From: Limanda limanda
Taxonomy: Eukaryota; Chordata; Actinopteri; Pleuronectiformes; Pleuronectidae
DNA: 64,000 bases
Direction: 5' to 3'
Assembly (NCBI RefSeq): GCF_963576545.1
Contig: NC_083651.1
Location: 24,555,748-24,619,747, forward strand
Position numbers and translations under genes: made by a program. Positions 1 to 14,200 of the stretch are shown piece after piece; position 1 is the first letter of the stretch, and each line of letters opens with the position of its first letter. The notes beneath the pieces are model-generated. The model was not told where the DNA came from. It made no database searches and saw nothing but the letters and a program-made list of their open reading frames with translations.

Positions 1-117
1 ATATTGATGCCTTGCTCATAACTGGGGCATATGGAACTGAACCCCCTCATATTTGGGTGAATGTGTTTGTTTCTCCAAATTTTAATTAAAAAGGTTTCTT
101 TTGAAATTAAATAAAAT

Positions 118-200
118 ACATTTTTATAAATAGCGCCAAATCATAATAAGCATTCATAATATACATTATCTCAAGGTTCTTTGAATAGTAAGGTCGAAAC
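118..200 (+). repeat. dispersed repeat fragment ('ATAGCGCCAAATCA' family)
   Basis: TTTTTATAAATAGCGCCAAATCATAA, then TTATCTCAAGGTTCTTTGAA and TAGTAAGGTC. Same family as the fragments at 4258 and 35820. Confidence 0.5.
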
Positions 201-499
201 CAAACAATTTCCACTATAAACAAACACATTTAATTTTTCCTATCTTTGCTTTGGTAACCCGTCTCTTCTCATTTACCTGGGAGCTAATCATATCACATTT
301 CATCTTAACCAGGATTGTTAAACTTAATAAATGTACAGGGTATTTAATAATATCAAATGGAACAACGTTGTGATTCTGTATGTTGTAGGAGTTTCTGGAA
401 AGCCAAGGAACTAAGAAAACAGATGTTTTGAAACAAGAGTGAAATAAACCATTTTGGTCAAGCTGCAGATCATTAGTCAATAGAGGTGGTGGTTTAAGA

Positions 500-1063
500 C
501 GCCACCTTCAATGCAGTCATAAATTATCTCCCCAGACAGCACAATACCCAATCAGAGCTCCAGAGAATTGGCTCTGAACATTCTCCAGAGGTTTCCATGT
601 GAATAAAACAGCAGGGATTATCTGCTCTGACGCATTCACAACAGCAACAAATCTTCCAGAGGATTAAAGTGAGGGTTGGTGCAGCAGGAGAGTCCAACAG
701 GCAGGTTGTAACTGCGAAGCACGACAGCAGCATTGGTCCTCATCACCAAAAACCCTTTTGGCATCTTTGTCTTTGACGTGTATGGCTCCACCTTTTTATC
801 AAGTGATATTTGTATTATTGTTATTTCTTTCTCTCATTTCTGTGCCCACCCGCTCGCTTGAGGTGAATCCTGCGGAGGATCTCCTACTGTGTTCTCACAT
901 TGGCTCCTCCAGAGTTTCTACTGACTTTATACTAGGGCGCCAGTCAGAGAAAGTCCACTGAACCTCTGGAGGCTCTCACTTAGACATTTGAGTTTACACA
1001 TTCAGCCCCTCTGGAGAAACTCTGGAGGATCTCTGGAGTTCAGTGCATAACTGAAATCAGCTT
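500..1063. mobile_element. MITE-like copy, 'TCTGGAG' family
   Basis: The right end (GGAGTTCAGTGCATAACTGAAATCAGC) is the inverted counterpart of the left end of the copy at 58030. The internal stretch 758-1063, read on -, tracks that copy for over 200 bp, including AGGAGATCCTCCGCAGGATTCAC against AGGAGACCCTCTGCAGGATTCAC. The left boundary is uncertain. Confidence 0.55.
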
Positions 1064-4000
1064 AAGACTTGCAGCTATCAACAGCCTTTCACACCTTGAC
1101 TAAGAGGAGCAGAAACCCCCCTAGCTGGTGGGGGTTTCAACAACCTGCATGTTTAACTCTCAGCATAGGTACAGACACTTAAAGGTTTAATACTCTAAAC
1201 CTCCCATTAGTCGGTTAGAACTTAAAAAGCCTTTTGGATAAGAGGTGAAACATTTTCTTAATCCCAAACGAGTTGAGTTGCCTATGTGCACTTGTATAAC
1301 TTTTGACGAAACCACGACCTGAATAACTGAGAATCTTCACATATAAGGTGGAGAAACGTGACCAGCTTGCACAGTAAATGTGATTCCTCAATCATAGTAA
1401 CGTTTTAAAGGTTTTCTGCCAAACATTTCTAATATGGTGGTTCTTTTATGCGGAATCTTGAGGCTCCTGGCATTGATGAAATAAAGCTGAGATCTGTCAT
1501 GTATTGACTAACAGAAACTGAAAATGAAGTCACCTCTACTAAATAAAGGGGGACGCCTGAATCCCCAAAACTAAGAAAGAGAAAAGCATCCATGATGACT
1601 TAATAAAAGAAAGGGGGCTTAAGAGCCAAGTTACCCTTCAATATTCTTGACAAATCCTCAGATGGATTATAAGCTAATAAGGTTTCAAGCGATCTCACGG
1701 GGGCAGCACCACTGATTATTAGACCCAATTACATCAGTGTCAACATCCAACATATGATCCACATACTAGTAACAGATCAGAATACATTCACTAGGTCTAC
1801 AGCAGCTTAAGCTAATAATAAATGTAGAGCTGAGACGAGCCCCCTCCTGACATTAGATTCTAGATGAAAGATAACCAATAATTATTTAAATATGTGTAAA
1901 AGTACTCATATAGCAAGCAATTGGTAAAAAAAGTGCACAATTTAAGTCTGTAATCTCTGTCACCAACCCTTTTACCACATCTCATTTTAAAACGACTGCC
2001 TTAGTGCTTGGCTCTTGTTATTTTCCAATTTCTCCCACATTTCTTCTTGAGTTGTTTCATAGCAACAACAGTCTTTTTAAGGTTTGAGAAGAGACTGACT
2101 CAGATCCACTGATCCGTCTGTCCGACAGCAAAAATTAGAGATAAAAGCACGGTGTGAGTTAGGATTTGATTTCCACAGAAAATGGGACATTTTGATTTCC
2201 CACTGTTTCCACTCGATTGCTCAACACCTTCTGGGACCTCCACTGATATTTTCAGTTTCTAATACATGGGAGGAATCACAGTGTAAATGAAGATGCAGTT
2301 CTGTTGCTACACCTGCATCTGCTGCACTCAGGCGGAGAGAGGAGTGAAACATTACAGGGGTAATGGGGTTTCTTTGAGGTAAAATGTCAGCAAAATGTTA
2401 AAGCTTCCCTCCACTAATCTTCAATGCAAAAAAAAGAAGCCATGATCCAACAAGCATCTCAAGTAAATCAATGCTTTATAGTGTAAAATAGAGATAAAAT
2501 GATATCTCCAATGGAAACAGTCACCTACCTAACCATATATGATTGTGATGCAGATTAAAACTGGTGGAGAAGAGTCAAGTCTTCTTTGAGAGTGATGGTT
2601 TTCAGAGGAGATTTAGAGTTTGAGGATATGTAATGCTGTCACTGTAAATGCTTTATAAGTTTAGTATTTGAAAGTTTTTGAGATGTAACACTCACACTGC
2701 ACATATTGCTTGTAAATAGGACAGAGCCTGGTGGGTGTCAGGAGTCTTTTGATCTTAGCATTTTTATTTACCAAAACTAAGCTGCGTTTTCAAGGTCTCT
2801 GTGGGCACAGATGGATGCACAGTAAAAGATCTTACTAAAGGTTCATAAATCAGTGTGTTGGGATTAATATCAAGGACTGAATATGATGATGATTAATTAA
2901 CTAGTTCCTGATAAATTAAGCGGAATCCCGCATAAAGAGGTAATGACAGATGCTACATACTGGATTAAAGTGTCTAAGAGAAGGAATGGAAATGAGTTCA
3001 GCTGAGATCCAATGCAACACTCTCAGCTGAGACGATGAAGACTGGAAGGAAAACGTCTGTATCTCAAGTCTTGAAATGACTCCAGTCCACTACTTACAAA
3101 ACTAGTGCACAGAATTAGGAAAGGGCATGTTAGACATAATCAAATGCTGTAGTATAGAACTCTGTGCAGGAAAATGCGCCTGTTTCTGTGCACATCACAT
3201 TTTGTCATTATTATTGACAGGATTAGGAGATTAAATGTATGTACATAAACAATTGCTTTAAAGTGTTAGGTTTAAAATCACCTCGTCTGCATGTACTGAT
3301 TGGTTGTGCTCACCACATTGCATATTCTATGTGACTTTGGCTCAGTTGTGGATAGAAGTAGGGACAGCCTGTCCACTATATCTTAATCTATATCTGCAGG
3401 TCCGATTTCATCGTAAGGAAAATGTAATTTTAGTGCATCCTGACAGGTCATGTAATGCTCCCTAGCTGATGTAGTAAAAGCCTGCAGATGAGTTTGAAGA
3501 TATTCTGGCTGATTATGATGCAGCAAGTGGACGGAATGTATGCATGGACTCATCAAACCCCATGTATGTACAATAAGAGTTAAACCGACAATAAATATGT
3601 GTTTTTCTTTGATTGCTTGTGGTGGCAAAACAAAGATTGGTAGGCAAATCTTCATATGTTCCAAAGTTGTGACAGACTCAAATGCAATGCAAATGTCTCC
3701 ACTCGAGTTGTTTGGAATTAGATGTGTTTGTGTTTTACATTTTTGGCATCTTAATAGAATGCAGCGTTTTTCCTGTTATGACAAGTTAAAGGCTGCAATT
3801 GAAAAGTCAAAATAATCTCATTTCCTAACCTTGATTTCTTGACTCTGATGGAAAAACAAATATGGTCAAGGAAGGATGTGGAGGAGAATTCTTGATTAGT
3901 TAGAAAAGAGAACTGTAGTGCCAAGAAAATCAGACTGCAGCTTTCAATATCATTAAGTTTAATTTTTATTAACCAGAACAAAACAAAAAGGGCTGAACAT

Positions 4001-4257
4001 GTTGAAATGTGTATATATAATATAACAACATGGTATATAGGTAAATACAAGTAGAGACATTGAAATGTTTATTTTCACCACTGCACCTTAAAGGCTGCAT
4101 GTATGATATGTGCCCAGTAAAATGTAAAGTGAGAGATAAGGCTTTAAGACTGAATGATTGAGGGCATCAAAGAAAATCACATCATCCACGCTAGCTGATC
4201 TGCTGCAGAGTGGATCATTCTTTATCTTCTGGTCAAGTGCTGCTGCTGGTTGATTTC
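1064..4257. other. non-coding stretch upstream of lypd1 exon
   Basis: No exon with a plausible protein was recognised on either strand. It holds one small GC-rich hairpin (GAAACCCCC at 1112-1120, GGGGGTTTC at 1130-1138). Probably lypd1 intron, given that earlier lypd1 exons must lie 5' of the exon at 5294. Confidence 0.5.
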
Positions 4258-4345
4258 AATTCAACTTTTCAGTTGCATTTTATTTGTATAGCACCAAATC
4301 ACACCAGACATGACCTCAAGGCGTTTTACATAATACATCAGAGAC
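4258..4345 (+). repeat. dispersed repeat fragment ('TATAGCACCAAATCA' family)
   Basis: Contains TTTATTTGTATAGCACCAAATCA followed by a 'ctcaaggcgttttaca' motif. Related fragments occur at 120-200 and 35820-35890. It is a common teleost retroposon tail motif as I recall; family name not assigned. Confidence 0.5.
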
Positions 4346-4447
4346 CATACAATATGAAAGTGAAACCCAACAGTTCCAACAATGAGCAAGCTTTGGCAAC
4401 TGTGGAGGGACATGCTTCATGCTGCGGCCTCCTCCTCCTCGACAAAT

Positions 4448-4712
4448 AGTCAATGGTCTATATTTAAATAGAGCTATAGTCTTAATGACAACTCAAAGCT
4501 CTCCACAGAACAGTTTTACCACCCATTTACACACACATTCATACAATACATCTACACGTGCAGCACTTTCCCTATCTCTCACACACTGCCAGCACAGCCA
4601 TCATGAGCAATTAGGGGTTCAGTATCTTGCCAAAGGACACTTTTGCATGCAGAATGGGGATCAACCGTCAGTCCTCTGTTTAGTGGACGACCCGCTCGAA
4701 CTTCTGGGCATT
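4448..4712 (-). repeat. tRNA-derived SINE copy
   Basis: On the - strand it has a tRNA-like head (gacgacccgctc on + is the complement of the A-box side) and a body with the phrase complementary to gccaaaggacacttttgcat. The 3' side resembles the copies at 29583-29785 and 55736-55965: GAGTTGTCATTAAGACTATA corresponds to the 'gagtggtcatcaagacta' segment there. Diverged and old. Confidence 0.65.
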
Positions 4713-5119
4713 GCCTGCCCGATTTTGGCTTGAGTGGCTAATAAGAATAATCACCTAATAACTGGTATGTTTCTGGTGGTCAACTGTCAGTGTGGCCCTT
4801 CTCATTTCCACTCCCTACTTAAGCAGTATTCCACCTTGCTGCTTGTTAGCAATGTTAGCTCCAAGGTAATAGGGCTTTATATACCCTCATACATGGAATG
4901 CTTATACATGGAATGTTAACACTGCACTGACAATTACTGTGTATCATATCAACTGTTTAAGAGACCCAGAAAACTGCTCAAAATAATGACTTAACTTGGG
5001 AGCATCAGCCCAATAAAGAAATGTTATTTATGATCTAGTTTTCTTGAAACATGTTTTATTTTTTTTTAAACTGAAATTCCATTAATGAGATAATACATCC
5101 CAATTATATTGAGATGTAT

Positions 5120-5263
<144 letters not shown>

Positions 5264-5293
5264 CTTAAAGGTATCTATTTCTGTCCATTTCAG

Positions 5294-5532
5294 GGACTCA
5301 CTACCGCAAGTCCTGCGCCTCATCTGGAGCTTGTCTGATTGCTTCCTCTGGCTACCAGCAGTTTTGTACCAGCAAGCTCAACTCAGTGTGCATCACCTGC
5401 TGTAACACACCGCTGTGTAATGGACCACGCCAGAAGAGGCGCCCCCAACAGTCCGCTGCCATCACTCTGACCACGCCACTGCTCCCTGTATTTTCTGTCT
5501 ACATCCTCCTACTCCCCCTCACCCTCTGCTGA
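5294..5532 (+). CDS. lypd1: lypd1 last coding exon (partial gene; Ly6/uPAR GPI-anchored protein)
   Basis: LYPD1 (Lynx2) is a small GPI-anchored Ly6/uPAR protein that modulates nicotinic acetylcholine receptors at the neuronal surface. This is the 3' coding exon. A good acceptor (pyrimidine-rich, CAG at 5291-5293) leads into an open frame from 5296 coding 78 residues to TGA at 5530-5532. The exon supplies the second half of the three-finger fold: HYRKSCAS, GACLIAS, KLNSVCI and the family signature CCNTPLCNG, then a basic stretch (RQKRR) and a hydrophobic C-terminus as expected for GPI-anchor processing. It enters in phase with two bases of a split codon. The exons for the signal peptide and first cysteines are not seen in 1-5293 and probably lie upstream of the window. 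Its 3' end faces gpr39. Confidence 0.93.
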
Positions 5533-6045
5533 CAGACCTTCACATGGGCCATCAACGAACAAAGTTCTGCTGCTGACAATACACAAGATATGAACCAGAA
5601 CTGTTTAAGCTGAGATGTACGCTTTGAAATGTTTATTCTATGAGGCATGTTGAAGCTTTGTACAGTATTTGTGTTCTTTCTTCCCTGCTTTTTGTCGCAG
5701 CTTGACTTCAGAGTTCCAACATCCCACAGCACTGGAAATTTCTATCCTCACAGCTTACAAGTGGAGTTGGGTAAGGTGAGGAGGAAAAGAGCAGTGCTGT
5801 GGATCCCAGGGCCTGGAGCTATTTATCAGACAGCAGGTGGCTTATGCACATTTGTCTTTTATACACTGCAAGGTCAAATAAGATCTATTGCAGGAAAGAT
5901 AAGAAGTAAATTAAGCTTCATCACTCATTCTCCACTCGATCTCTAGATTAAATAACTCCATGATTTATCTTTATGAAAACCATTAAAAATCACCAAGTTT
6001 GCAGCATATGAATGAACTTAGTATGCTATGTGCAGCCATGCTATT

Positions 6046-6051
6046 AATAAA
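6046..6051 (+). promoter_or_regulatory. candidate lypd1 polyadenylation signal
   Basis: AATAAA 514 nt after the lypd1 stop codon, the first canonical hexamer on the + strand after the stop. The 3' UTR would run from 5533 to about 6070. The assignment is by position only. Confidence 0.35.
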
Positions 6052-7670
6052 TGATTTGCAGGAATCTGCAGTCATTACATAATGTAATTGATAGATAAAG
6101 ATGCATATGCCTTTGAATATAGCACCTCACAGAGCCAGCATATTTTGAATATTGTATTGTGAAAGCCATTTCTAAGTTCTGTTGCATTTTGAAACTTCTC
6201 TCTGCTAGTTCTGAAACCACAATAGCTTTCTGCTCACACATAGAGCTGTACATAGAGCTGCAAGGGCATGCTGAAATACTGACATCTTTTTCAAACTACC
6301 AACATGTTATGGCATCACTTCTCATTTCTGAAATTACAAGTTTGCTTAGAGGTGGCACAACAGTAATGAATTTGTCCAGGGACAACCACCAACTCCTGGA
6401 GTCACTTTCCAGACTTAAGGCCACTGAGATAACTTACTTAGTTATTTTCTATGATAGAAGGTACTGTGATGTGCTTCACTTAAAACATAATGTACACATA
6501 TAACTCATCAAATGGTCACATTCTGTTGCTTTTGAAATATGAAATATGAAAATTGTGATGTTTGTTGGTTTGATGATTTTAAACATGATTTTTCTTTCTC
6601 TTGAACTGACCTTAAAGTTAAAGGCAGCATGTAGAGTAAGTGTATCGCATGTGTTGGAAGTGTAACTGTCCTCTTTAACCCCTACCCCGGTCACATCACT
6701 AGACCTTATCACATCTCCTCCGGATGTCATAGGATAGACATACAACCATAAGAATTGCTGGTTTCCAGGCCCCATCTTTTTTTGATGCATTTCTGTGTTT
6801 TGTGTTCTAAATCACCATCAACTGTCAGAGCGTGGAACAACATCAAGTTGAGGAACATCATTTAGTTTGAATGGTGCAGACGTTTTAAAAGACCTGAATA
6901 CCATGTGGTTCCAAGATGATCACAAGTGAATAATATAATGCTCATTGTGTGGGAGAATGGCAACATCTGTTTCTGCCATGACCCCAAAAGTGGCATGGAC
7001 AGAAAACACATTTACTACAATTAATTAGAAGGACTTGTGGTATTGTTAGTTGTGTCTATTGCATAGACAACAACATGCAGGATTCTACAGTTCCTTTATT
7101 TACTATTTCAAGCCTACATATCAACCTTATTTACCTTAATTTATTATTCAGGAAGTTATTTGGGTATATACTTTCTAAGGAAATAATTTACTATGTGCAT
7201 TTAAATACAGAAATACTAATTTGATTGGACTGTAATCTTAATTCTGATAATATAAAGGGTAATGTTGGGATGTTCGTGAATGGGTAAAGTAAACTGTGTT
7301 TTTGGGGCCAGTCTTGCATCACCACACAATTGCAGTTCCACCCTCTGCAATCGACAGGAAAGCAACATGTATTTGTGCTATTTATGCTTGTGAGTGTGTT
7401 TTCACGAGTGTTGTTATTGTTACATGAGATTTTGAACATCAGTTGAATTAGAACTCAACATCAGATTTCAATTTTAATATTTATGCAAAGATTACAAGCA
7501 CCCACACATCACAAGCGTTTAACTTTAACCAAATTCATACGAAATGTACCGTTTTATGTTGAATGCAAGGTTTTTTATTGCCGCATAGTCAGCTGACTTC
7601 GATCTGTCATTGAAATTCATGATTTAACACCTTGTAGCCTACTGGGTTTACTGGGTATAAATAATATTTC

Positions 7671-7676
7671 TTTATT
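7671..7676 (-). promoter_or_regulatory. candidate gpr39 polyadenylation signal
   Basis: AATAAA on the - strand (TTTATT on +), 107 nt past the gpr39 stop codon. If used, the 3' UTR is very short and stays 1.6 kb away from the candidate lypd1 end. Confidence 0.4.
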
Positions 7677-7782
7677 TCTTTCTAATGGCACAGCACAAGT
7701 GTCCTGGTGACCGAGATCGAAGTTTCCACCATGTTTGTTTTTAGTGTGCATTGTGTTACAATAAATTGTAGGCTACAGCACA

Positions 7783-8288
7783 TTATATTTCAGTCTCCGA
7801 TGGTTCATCTGTCTTTATTTGGAGAACTGAAGCTGACTGCTCAGTCAGAGTGGCGGTCGTCTCAATATCTGATGTATGAGTATCTCCTACGTCACTATCC
7901 TTCTGAAAGCTTGTGAAAGTGGGAGGGTTCTTTTCTTGTTCCCTCGTGGTGTGGTTTGCTCTGCTTCGACGCAAGGACTTCAACAGGGGCAGCTGTGAGC
8001 GCGCAGAAGCAGCATGGGTGTTCTTCAAGGTGCGCTTGTTCACGTGTTCGATAGTGAGGTGGCACCGCAGTACCTGAAGAAAGACCTCCCTGAACTGCCT
8101 GGAGGACAGATTGTAAAGGAATGGGTTCAGCACAGAGCTGAGGTAGAAGAAGGAGTCAGCCACAGGGTGAAGTGTGATGTAGCTCCTGAAGAAGGAAGTA
8201 GTCCAGTGGGACTTGGGCACGGAGGCCATCATGAGACGACGAATCTGGTTGGGAAGCCAGCACACGGTCAAAGAACCCACGATGAGAC
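7783..8288 (-). CDS. gpr39: gpr39 exon 2 (TM6, TM7 and C-terminal tail)
   Basis: The acceptor AG is at 8290-8289 after a TTTTCCCT tract. Two bases complete Gly262, then 167 codons run to TAA at 7785-7783. Open sequence upstream of 8288 is intron. Confidence 0.94.
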
Positions 8289-11200
8289 CTGAGGGAAAAT
8301 CAGACACAAAAGTTAGAGGCACAAATTCAACAGTTAACCTCCTGTCAATATGTCTCATTCCAGTCTGGAATAAAAGGCAGCCAATTAGCTTATCTTAGCA
8401 TGAAGACTAGAAACTGGGGTAAATAGCCAACGCTTAATATCTGTGTAGCTGAAGCCATACAAAAACAAAAGGATATTATTGGGGTATTATGTGTTGGAAT
8501 ATTTTCTGCTCAGGTGCAGTAAACTCTTTGATGTCTGTTCAGTAATCTCTCATGAGGAAGAGACTCCAAAGACTTTTCTCCCGACCAGAGTCAGGCTTTC
8601 AAGCCTAGTTTGGATTAAACAAACCCAATACTATGTTAATTGTAGGCTGATGTAGTTTGTGGCTAGTCTATCCTAAAGCTACCAGTCTTTATGATATAGT
8701 TACAAAAAAATTCTAACAGACAGGTATGTGGGCGGTAGCAACCCTCTTCTCTAATTCCCCAAATGTTGAACTATTCCTTTGAGGGTGCAGTTTATTCCTG
8801 AAAAATTGTATAAAATAGATTGAGGTTCATCATACATGCTGTTGATGCACACTCAGTGTAAAGTATAAGATGGTGTATTGTGCCTCTGTGTGAACTCAGC
8901 TTGTATGGGGAGAGCTTCAACAGGAAGGATGGTTGAAAAAAGGATTTAAAAATGCAAAACAACAAAGTTCTGCTTTAGTTAAATTATCTTCTTATCAGAA
9001 ACTGGGAGTTGGCTCTTTGCCTTGTAACTTTGAACATCATCAATTATCCCTTCTAACATCGAGCATCAGTTCACTATGGCGTGTAATCCTCTAAATTAAT
9101 TTAATCTTTATTAAGCTGCTGTGTGAACTTCCAGCGTGTGTGCACCCTCTGCAGGACACTGATGTGTTCTTGACTGCTTTTGTCTATCACTAAATTGACA
9201 GACCACTATGATTCAAACGTCATCTCAGGCTGATTGAAATGGACTTGACTGAAATCAGGCTCATTATAAATGCTGGAACTTTATTCCTACCTGATTTATA
9301 TTCAATTTATAAATGCACATCCAAAGGATGTTTTCCTTGAACCCCAGTGTTGTAATCTCATCTGTCATGTCTGAGTCATTTGCTTAGTCTTTGGAGGGAC
9401 TTACACATCCTCATTCTCTAATCTAGTGTTTATCCATTCCCTGCAGTGTTTTTAATGGAAATTGGACTGTGACCAAACAACCTTTCAAAACTCACAAAAT
9501 GATCTTGCTTGAGACACCACTTCCTGCTGACAAACACAGACTCAGATAGAGTATTTGTAATACGGCTTCCCAGACCACAGGGAGAATTATTTATCCAAAT
9601 GTCATTTAAGGGAAGAGAAAATCAACTGTGGAAGTTGTGTTTGCAAGAGGCAAATGTAATCTGTCTTCAAGTCCTTGTCGTGGTTCCATTAGGTTCAGCC
9701 GCAAAAGGTACTGTACTTGTATGTTAATTAAAAGACCGTGGTTTGGGTACTTAACATTACAGCATCCTCAGTTATAAACATGTGGTTGAGGTTCACGATA
9801 CCAGCAGAATGACTTGGTAACCTTAGACTTTTCATCCCACACCAGTATCAGGTCAAGGTTTCCATTTGTCCGAATTGTCCAAAACCTAATACTGGTCTTG
9901 CAAAACAAAAGTTGATATCGTGTGTCTTTCAGACATACAAATAAAGCATACAAGGTTAGTTAATTGTAGGTAAACAAATACTAGCATATTTGGTACAGAA
10001 AAAAAATTAATTACAAAGTCAAATCAAAGTTTGCAAGCACAATGTAAAGAGAGACAAAAGAGATATGAATGAGCAACGACAAACAAAGTCCTTTAGTCAG
10101 GGTTGTCATGCATAATTTACCGCTGAGGGTTTGACAGATGATTAAAAAACACACTGGTAATTTAATGAGTCTCTTTTTGTCAGAGTCTGTAAGATGAATA
10201 TATTCAACTCATGACATTTTCAAAGACCCAAACACCTACCGGTCAACCAGGTCCATCCCAAGTGAATGGCTCATCAGCATTTTCTCTCATTAAATGTCAA
10301 CTCCACCATAACTGTTCAACTGTGGATCCAATAGGAAGTAATGTTCAAAGTTTCATTCAGTAACTTTCTGACATCTGACCAAATCATGTGGCTGAAAACA
10401 TCCCTGCAAGTACCAGGATGCCAGTCCCTTCTGAGCGGACCCTCTGCTGAGTATTTAATGAAGCATTACAGGCTGTTTAATGTCAGACTTCACGATGCTT
10501 TTCATTAAATGTTATATGCTTTCATGGTTTTCCACTGACATTTACAGCTAGAACGGAAGCCCACAGAAATAAGTTATAAACAGAAGATCGTTATTGAGCC
10601 TTTTATTATAATTTGCAAAACCGATCATCCTGTCAGATTCCACCAGTAAAACTTGTGCCCCAGTGCCACCTCTTTGTGAAGGTTTTGGGGTTTTCGGTGG
10701 GATCTAGCTTTGTATTCGAAACAGTCACATTGTAGTATTTCACCGGCATTTTAAAAACATGAATCACTTTAATTTCATATCAAACCAACAAACTTCACAA
10801 TCACATGTACTCTGACTACTGGGATCAAACCACCGACCCTCTGATTAGAAGACGACCCGCTCTACCCCATGAGTCACAGCCACGGTCTCTCCCTTTCTCC
10901 CATATTTAGGTCTCAACCTTAATATGTTATGATTTGTCGCTTGAAATTGAACTGAATGGAATACCTTTTATTGATTAATTTTTTTCATTGATTTTTGTGA
11001 AGCACTTTGTAACCTTGTTTTGAAAAGTGCTATACAAAATTTTTTATATATATATATATATATATTTGGAATGAAAATGTGGAGCAATATACTTAGATGA
11101 CACAGAGGAAGATGCCACAAGAGCTTTTGGTAATAAGGGCCAATGCCTGTGTCGATGTGCAGTAAACAAAAACCCAGGATATCTGCAGCAGAATTAATAT

Positions 11201-14200
11201 GTTACGTTCTGCCTCTGCCTTCTGAATCTCCAGTTTTGTTGTTTATGTATGTTCAAATTTGAATTTTCTAGATAAATAACCTATATTATTCTTATAATAA
11301 CATGGAAATATGTAAAGATTAGTAAGCAGAAAATTATGATTGTAAAAATGCAGATTGCCTTTTGTGCCAATTGGTCGATACACTAATCATTTTATCTTGA
11401 ATTCCAAATATAAGACATTGTTTATGTAAATCATTGTGTCACTCCTGTCCTGCCCCCTGTTGGTGGAAGACTGCAGATTTTAAAAAGTCTGGTTGACTAT
11501 GCTGGAAGGCATCTTGATGAATGCTTGTAATCCTTTATCCTGCCATCTTTATAAATGACACCAACTGTCCAAATGACTCAATATCACACACTGCACTGAT
11601 CCAGTTTCATTAAAACCTGGGGAGGGGGGAGGGGGGGGGGGTGATTTATCTTGGCAGTATGTACTGGTATCTTAAAACTAAGTTCAAAATTCAAATAGGC
11701 CATTAAAGATGTCACCTAGATGGATGATGCAGCAGGTTACTGATTAGCTGCCTTTTTTATAAGTGGTAGTAGTGTGATCAAGATCAAGTATGAAAGGGGG
11801 TGGGAGTGGGGGCAAAATGTCACATTTGCTCGTTGATCACAGTCTGGGCGTTCATCTGGAAAGTTGTCACTGAGTCATCACAATTCAGTTATGTCACCGC
11901 AAAGACAAGAATATGCGGCTGAAGTTGTGAAAGGGCATTAAGGATATTTGAACCACTCACATGTTGTTGATGTTGATGATTATTAGGGTTCAGAGGTCGT
12001 TTACTTTTTGTGTCAGTTTATTGTTTTTATTTGTTGTCTGAATGATGCATTGAGCGAAAAACATTGAACCTGGTCCAATAACTTTGTGACAAATTCAGTC
12101 AGATGGTTGCTCTGTTCAAAACATAAATCATAAAAATCCAATGTGATGGTTTTACCTTCATTTTAATAAAGAAAAACATTAGGTGCAAAGGTTGCATCAA
12201 GTGTGTTGCTGTCTTAATTAATTTTCAATATTTTGAAGATAAATGTCACAAGGGGCAAGACTTAGAAGGAAAATGGGCATCTCTCATCGTAATTCTTAAT
12301 ACATACCTTCAGTCTATCTCTAGAAAGAAGAGCTATCAGTGAGTGTCGAGGTCGACCCATATGGGGCAACACAAAACCTGGCGGTCAAAATCTAACCAAA
12401 CCTGAGGCAAACTGTAAGTGAGGGTTCACTTTTTTTTAAATAAAAGAATTGGAGGTTTTAGATACATGATTTGGCATATGAGTGAATTTTCATTCAAAAC
12501 GAAAATGCAGTCATTTTCTACTCACAACTATGCTGATGGAGGAGTGGATGAAGTGTTCGAGTCCACAAAACACTTACACCAGTTTAAGGGGTAAATAGCA
12601 TTGGAGCCAAATCCAAAACGATTGAAGTACTGTAAGTGGAGACCACTTCTTCAAATGGACACCTGGATGACACCACAGGAGCAGCATAGAGGCATTTTCT
12701 GTTTGCTTTTTCTGTTGTTTTTTTTACTGAAAAGGCTGACCACCAAAATACCGCCATAAAATGGAAACTAGTAAATCTTGGCCACTGAAAAGTCTGGGTT
12801 TCAAATCTGAATTTCATCGATATTCAACAGCACGAGCAGAGAGATTCTGATGAATAGTCTGAAAAGTTTGCAGCTGTTGCAGCATGTTTACCTCCTTCAC
12901 TAAGAACAAAGAAGTGTCTGCTCCAGAAGTACCACACAACTTCACTGCTATAGACTGTATAAACCTGCACATGAATGCAGGGCTTTTGAAAATGACATAA
13001 CTCATTGAGGAACTTTTCAAAAAGAGGGCATCACCACATCATTGATGGTGATAACTTCTATGAGTGGAAACGCCTATGTTAATTCAACTGGAATAACAAG
13101 AGTATTGAAATAATTCCTAAGAATATCAAGACTGAATCTCGTCAGTGGCTGCAAGTTCTGTATGACCATCTAGATTGTATATTGCTTTAAGCATATGTGA
13201 GATCTACAAAATTACCAAATCAAAAGCATGACGGAGACGATCAATGTGTGATGAAATTCAGATTTTCAAGATCAGGAGAAAGTTTAGGAGTGCAACCAGC
13301 TTCACATATTTGTTGCATGATTCAGGATCATTTTCACTCTCAGAAGCTGTTTATCTAAGCCTAAAACAGTATGAGATTTACTGTGATGAAAATCAGTGAT
13401 GACCTCTGTACAAAGACTATAGAATTGTCTTTATTTGAATGTAAGGTATTTAGTGTCAATGGATTTATCTTTTTGTGTGCATGAACATAACAGAACTGAA
13501 GACCGAAGCTGAAATAAATCTATAAATAATAACAAAATTGCTCCATGAATGAAAAGGGGTAAAAAGAGAAAATCTATCTCATGCAGAGCAATGAGATGAG
13601 TAAATAATCTAGCAGCTGACTTATTGATCTAGTTAGATTCTCTTCTCAAACATTGGATGAAGTTATATTGAGAGTCTATCCTTTGAATAATAAGCAACTT
13701 GTGATGACTGCAAACATTTACAAAGCCTGTGACAGTGCGTACAAATAGACCTTGAACTTACACAGAAGACAGACAATGACATAGTCAGTCTGATGATGGG
13801 GTAGTTTCTCAAGTTTGTTGTTGGGCCAGTAAAGGATTTGTTAAACAGCTGCTGGTGGTAGTTTTGGGCCTAATTTTGGTCATTATTTCTACCTGCCTTG
13901 TCTGTTGTGTACAAGTTCTCAATATGGTGCGGCATTGCTCTGACAAATGATACAGTCCTGAAAAGTTTAATGATACAATAATTAAATGTTAAACAGAGAG
14001 AATATAATTTCTAAGTGAAGGTACTCTGGAAGTTGAGGTCATAATCTTAGCCTTAGCTGATAGAGTATTTATTGACTGTGTCGTAAATTATGTGCTAATA
14101 GTAACACCCTTTGCACTTTGCACTAGTACTCTCACATGTGCTAATCTAATGTTAGGCTGTGGCTGCTCAGGGCTCAATGTCTGCCCTGTATCCAAATCAA

